Assembly (NCBI GenBank): GCA_021796135.1
Contig: JAJYOQ010000166.1
Location: 1-8,325, forward strand
Length of the DNA: 8,325 bases
Source of the DNA: Bacteroidota bacterium
Lineage (GTDB): Bacteria > Bacteroidota > Ignavibacteria > Ignavibacteriales > Ignavibacteriaceae
Reading direction: 5' to 3'
The stretch's first letter is position 1, and each line of letters starts with the position of its first letter. Positions 6,612-8,325 of the stretch are shown one piece after another. A model generated the notes under the pieces. It was not told the origin of the DNA and searched no databases. It saw only the letters and a program-made list of their open reading frames with translations. The position numbers and the translations under genes were made by a program.

Positions 6612-6743
6612 TTAGTATACTTCATCATGCGATCCTATATTCATTAATAAGATTTCAGTTTCATCTGTCGTCTTGTTTTTTACAAAATCAAATACAATTC
6701 TCAAATCATAATCAACATAGCAAGCCCAGTTAAGAATTATCAT
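6612..6743 (-). pseudogene. RelE/YafQ-like toxin, N-terminal half deleted
   Basis: A 43-codon frame starts at an ATG (6743) that overlaps the antitoxin stop as ATGA, the usual coupling in toxin-antitoxin operons, and ends at TAA (6614-6612). The residues are MIILNW, then ACYVDYDLRIVFDFVKN, then a short acidic stretch, then EILLMNIGSHDEVY. The second and last blocks match the C-terminal half of RelE/StbE-type mRNA interferases, where the usual pattern is 'LxGxWACSVDYDLRIVF...ILLLDIGTHDEVY'. Full-length toxins have about 85-95 residues, so about 50 residues with the N-terminal helices and central catalytic residues are missing. MIILNW resembles the normal toxin N-terminus (M..L.W), so an in-frame internal deletion joining two Trp positions is likely. 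The C-terminal His39 and Tyr43 remain. It is probably inactive as an RNase. Confidence 0.72.
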
Positions 6744-6979
6744 TCACTTTCCAAATCTTTAAGAAAATCTTCAACGGATCCTCTTTTAGTTTTATTTGAA
6801 AGGTATTCTTCTTTACTTTCTTTAACAGAATTAGCTAATTCTTTCCTTTTTTCTTCGATAACCCTCTTGTGAATTATTTCAGAAATCATTAGCTGATCAT
6901 CCAGTGGAAGTTTAGATAACGATTCTAAAAAATCATTTATGTTTGATTGGGAGCCCAATCCTTTGGGAGAATTTTGCAT
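6740..6979 (-). CDS. Antitoxin of a RelE/StbE-type toxin-antitoxin pair (toxin truncated)
   Basis: The 79-residue, highly charged protein has an N-terminal helix INDFLESLSKLPLDDQLMIS (14-33), then EIIHKRVIEEKRKELANSVK (34-53), then a flexible acidic tail ending RGSVEDFLKDLESE (66-79). This layout, 'LPLEDQ..L.EII.KR.IE.RR.EIA.N...' followed by 'G(T/S)V(D/E)DL..DL', is that of small antitoxins found directly upstream of RelE/StbE mRNA interferases; recognition is by pattern, from memory of the family. It has no obvious DNA-binding fold at its N-terminus. The stop codon overlaps the start of the toxin remnant by ATGA, confirming the operon. The start at 6979 has an AAAGAAA stretch upstream rather than a true Shine-Dalgarno. 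With its toxin truncated, the antitoxin may be an orphan or may still bind related toxins. Confidence 0.72.
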   Translation of the reverse strand: MQNSPKGLGSQSNINDFLESLSKLPLDDQLMISEIIHKRVIEEKRKELANSVKESKEEYLSNKTKRGSVEDFLKDLESE

Positions 6980-7033
6980 AATAAATTTCTTTTTAAGTTT
7001 ATCTATTTAATTTTAAAATCAGAATTAAAATAA

Positions 7034-7150
7034 GGACACTTCTAAAAACTTTCTTTTATAAAAATTTAACGCAGAGAACGCAAAGAATACGCAACGTTCG
7101 CAGAGAACCAGCCTACCGGCAGGCAGGTATTGAAGTTTTTAGAAGTGCCC
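7034..7150. mobile_element. MITE-like element, copy A (carries a 20-bp palindrome insertion)
   Basis: The 117-bp element has terminal inverted repeats of about 17 bp: GGACACTTCTAAAAACT at the left and AGTTTTTAGAAGTGCCC at the right (one mismatch). It is flanked by ATAA on both sides (7030-7033 and 7151-7154), a possible 4-bp target duplication. The interior has degenerate GCAGAGAAC/GCAAAGAA repeats around AACGTT. Apart from a 20-bp insertion at 7108-7127 it aligns without gaps to copy B, with about seven mismatches in 97. It encodes no transposase, so it would need one in trans. It sits about 55 bases upstream of the antitoxin start. Confidence 0.8.
7108..7127. repeat. 20-bp palindromic insertion inside MITE-like copy A
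   Basis: CCAGCCTACCGGCAGGCAGG is present here and absent at the matching point of copy B (between 7940 and 7941), where GCAAAGAA joins TATTGAAG directly. It shares its core with 267-284, so this is a filled site with the empty site available in the same window. Confidence 0.8.
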
Positions 7151-7267
7151 ATAATAATTATTCAAGATTTGTCAGTTCATTTATTTTTTAAATATAATAT
7201 ACTTAATTATATGGTAAAAAAATATTCATAATAGGGATAAGTAAGGATGTTGAACTTAAATTAATGT

Positions 7268-7353
7268 TGAATTTTGAATGCGGAATCTGCCTAACGGCAG
7301 AGACGTTGGGAACGAGGAAATTCAAAATTTATCCGCTGTGGATTCAAAATTCA
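7268..7353. repeat. Inverted-repeat-bounded segment (TGAATTTTGAAT arms)
   Basis: TGAATTTTGAAT (7268-7279) is the exact reverse complement of ATTCAAAATTCA (7342-7353). The left part, GAATTTTGAATGCGGAATC followed by TGCCTAACGGCA, is also found near 6561-6586, next to the 98-bp repeat. The enclosed sequence has GCGG and CCGC close to the two arms. No coding sense is seen. Confidence 0.55.
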
Positions 7354-7385
7354 AAGTAAGAAGATATCACATGTTCAACCCGGAT

Positions 7386-7553
7386 ACCTGAGCTATTCGT
7401 GGGATTTCTCCCTCCGGTCGAAATGACAACTACTTTTTGTGTCATTTCGACTGAGCCTGCCTGTCCGGTAGACAGGTCATCGAAGGAGAAATCCCATATT
7501 CAATTCAACTACCTGAGCTATTCGTGGGATTTCTCCCTTCGGTCGAAATGACA
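7386..7553. repeat. Three-unit GGGATTTCTCC/GAAATGAC palindrome array
   Basis: The forward unit at 7386-7430 (ACCTGAGCTATTCGTGGGAT, then TTCTCCCTCCGGTCGAAATGAC) is followed by an inverted unit at 7441-7496 and another forward unit at 7511-7553. The first two units are inverted relative to each other and could form a long stem. The inverted unit has GCCTGTCCGGTAGACAGG (7459-7476) placed between GTCATTTCGACTGA and TCGAAGGAGAAATCCC. The units at 294-487 and 4646-4695 carry other palindromes at the corresponding position. Confidence 0.8.
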
Positions 7554-7572
7554 GTTTTTGTTTTAGGAAAAA

Positions 7573-7661
7573 GCACTAGCGGTGCGGCATATTAGTAGAA
7601 AATCATACAAAAAAATAAAAGAACTACAGAGTGGCGAAACAATTAGACAAAATAATATTTA
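7573..7661. repeat. Hairpin followed by GGCATATTAGTAG, plus degenerate second unit
   Basis: GCAC-tagcg-GTGC (7573-7585) is followed by GGCATATTAGTAGAAA. About 50 bases on, a weaker ACT-acag-AGT hairpin is followed by GGCGAAACAATTAGACAAAA. The 3' motif matches the reverse strand of the 98-bp repeats, where GAGCGACATAT and AACATTAGTAG follow palindromes. The stem sequence differs while the tail is conserved. Confidence 0.55.
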
Positions 7662-7704
7662 TATACGAAAAACAATTTATATCATTATAAAACGGAAATT
7701 CAGA

Positions 7705-7764
7705 AACCGATGAATCGGTTAAAAGGTAGATTTTCATTTCTTTACCCACGAATGAATTCGTGGG
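7705..7764. repeat. REP-like double-hairpin repeat, partial copy 4 with compensatory changes
   Basis: Hairpin 1 is AACCGATGAATCGGTT (7705-7720) and hairpin 2 is CCCACGAA-TGAA-TTCGTGGG (7745-7764), followed by CTGCT as in copies 1-3. Compared with copies 1-3, position 6 of hairpin 1 changed from T to A and its partner, position 11, from A to T, so pairing is kept. The outer flanks of copies 1-3 are not present here. Confidence 0.75.
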
Positions 7765-7866
7765 CTGCTGTTATTGCCTTTATTTGATTTACTAATAATT
7801 AGTGACGAGTAACGAGTGACGATTATATCATTACAAAAACAAGCCATTTAAATTTTTATTACTTAA

Positions 7867-7963
7867 GGGCACTTCTAAAAACTATCATTTACAAATATTT
7901 AACGTAGAGAACGCAAAGAATACGCAACGTTCGCAAAGAATATTGAAGTTTTTAGAAGTGCCC
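7867..7963. mobile_element. MITE-like element, copy B (empty of the palindrome insertion)
   Basis: The 97-bp element has terminal inverted repeats GGGCACTTCTAAAAACT and AGTTTTTAGAAGTGCCC that match exactly, extendable outward to TAAGGGC/GCCCTTA. The flanks TTAA and TTAG agree in three of four bases, so a target duplication is uncertain. The interior matches copy A (7034-7150) without gaps except for the 20-bp insertion. There is no coding capacity. Confidence 0.8.
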
Positions 7964-7983
7964 TTAGAATTTATTCATCAATT

Positions 7984-7999
7984 GCCCCGCATACGGGGC
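7984..7999. repeat. GCCCCG-cata-CGGGGC palindrome
   Basis: A 6-bp GC stem with loop CATA. The shorter TCCCG-cata-CGGGA at 387-400 has the same loop and core, but lies inside a different repeat. The shared loop with changed closing pairs suggests a common origin. Confidence 0.65.
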
Positions 8000-8041
8000 A
8001 GGCTGGTTTATGGCGGGGATTAAATCAACAAAAAATGATGT

Positions 8042-8082
8042 TGGCTTTAGCCACATAAATATCACAAATGGGGCTGAAGCCC
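8042..8082. repeat. Two hairpins with shared spacing sequence
   Basis: TGGC-ttta-GCCA (8042-8053) and GGGCT-ga-AGCCC (8071-8082) lie about 29 bases apart, each followed by a related AT-rich stretch (CATAAATATC and GGTATTTATGG). They look like further members of the variable-stem hairpin repeats in this island. Confidence 0.5.
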
Positions 8083-8182
8083 GGTATTTATGGCGTATAG
8101 GCGTCAATTTAATAACTCTGTTTTTGATTGAAAACCGGTCTGATACTTTTGATTTTAGATACATATAATGGCTTTTTATGTC

Positions 8183-8272
8183 ATCCCTTCGGGGTTTTAT
8201 TTGTTTTTTTTGTTTGTATTCTATAATAATATCATCCCTCACGGGATTTATTTCTCTTAATCCCAAAGGTAT
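8183..8272. repeat. Tandem hairpin repeat, about 51-bp period
   Basis: ATCCC-ttc-GGGGT (8183-8195) and ATCCC-tcac-GGGAT (8234-8247) start 51 bases apart. On the minus strand they are followed by GATGACATAA and GATGATATTATTATAG. A third, imperfect hairpin, ATCCC-aaa-GGTAT, lies at 8260-8272. These repeats make up much of a spurious minus-strand frame in this region. Confidence 0.65.
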
Positions 8273-8325
8273 GCTGGCTGGCAGTGATGACATTATTGTA
8301 AAATGTAATCAAAAAAACCAACCCC

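Larger units (their letters stand above)
6980..8325. other. Gene-free, repeat-packed island at right end
   Basis: No credible gene is visible on either strand. It contains MITE-like elements at 7034-7150 and 7867-7963, an inverted repeat at 7268-7353, a three-unit GAAATGAC array (7386-7553), hairpin-GACAT-type repeats (7573-7661 and 8183-8272), a partial REP-like repeat (7705-7764), a GTGACGAGTAACGAGTGACG microrepeat near 7801-7820 and GC-rich palindromes at 7984-7999 and 8042-8082. A 109-codon frame spans 7964-8293 on the minus strand, but it is built from these repeats. Confidence 0.75.

Noticed and set aside
7964..8293. 109-codon open frame on the minus strand
   Set aside because: It is made of tandem hairpin repeats and palindromes (7984-7999, 8042-8082, 8183-8272), and its start lies in a repeat tail. 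The translation has no domain pattern and repeats RDDI-like phrases that come from the GGGATGAYAT motif.

Overview
This window reads as a chromosomal piece from a low-GC member of the Bacteroidota/Ignavibacteriota/Chlorobi group. The basis is the AT-rich composition, a capsule-assembly Wzi-type outer-membrane protein of the kind common there, a perfect TAnnTTTG promoter box, poor Shine-Dalgarno sites, and very dense families of short palindromic intergenic repeats. The assignment is inference. All recognisable genes lie on the minus strand.

Layout from left to right: (1) 1-133, the 5' end of a RelB/DinJ-type antitoxin cut by the window edge. (2) 134-1180, a gene-free island of repeats. (3) 1181-2371, an AAA ATPase with a C-terminal DUF4143 (PD-(D/E)XK-like) domain, bracketed by long direct repeats at 721-956 and 2452-2690; a third copy lies at 2724-2937. 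(4) 2987-4618, a Wzi-family outer-membrane protein. (5) 4776-6347, a GT-C type polytopic membrane glycosyltransferase, transcribed toward wzi. (6) 6612-6979, a toxin-antitoxin operon whose antitoxin is intact but whose RelE/YafQ-like toxin has lost its N-terminal half. (7) 6980-8325, a second gene-free island with two MITE-like elements, palindrome arrays and hairpin repeats.

The glycosyltransferase and Wzi genes plausibly form an envelope-polysaccharide pair: one would add sugars at the outer face of the inner membrane and the other would help attach or organise capsule at the outer membrane. The antitoxin genes and the DUF4143 ATPase are typical accessory genes.

The most unusual content is in the non-coding DNA. 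At least five short repeat families are present, often nested in one another. One pair of MITE-like copies differs by a clean 20-bp palindromic insertion, giving a filled and an empty site in the same window. Another family carries paired (compensatory) base changes in its hairpin stem. Two repeat copies share a 151-bp perfect tract in an otherwise diverged background, as expected from gene conversion or recombination around the ATPase gene. I see no rRNA, tRNA, CRISPR array or complete insertion sequence.
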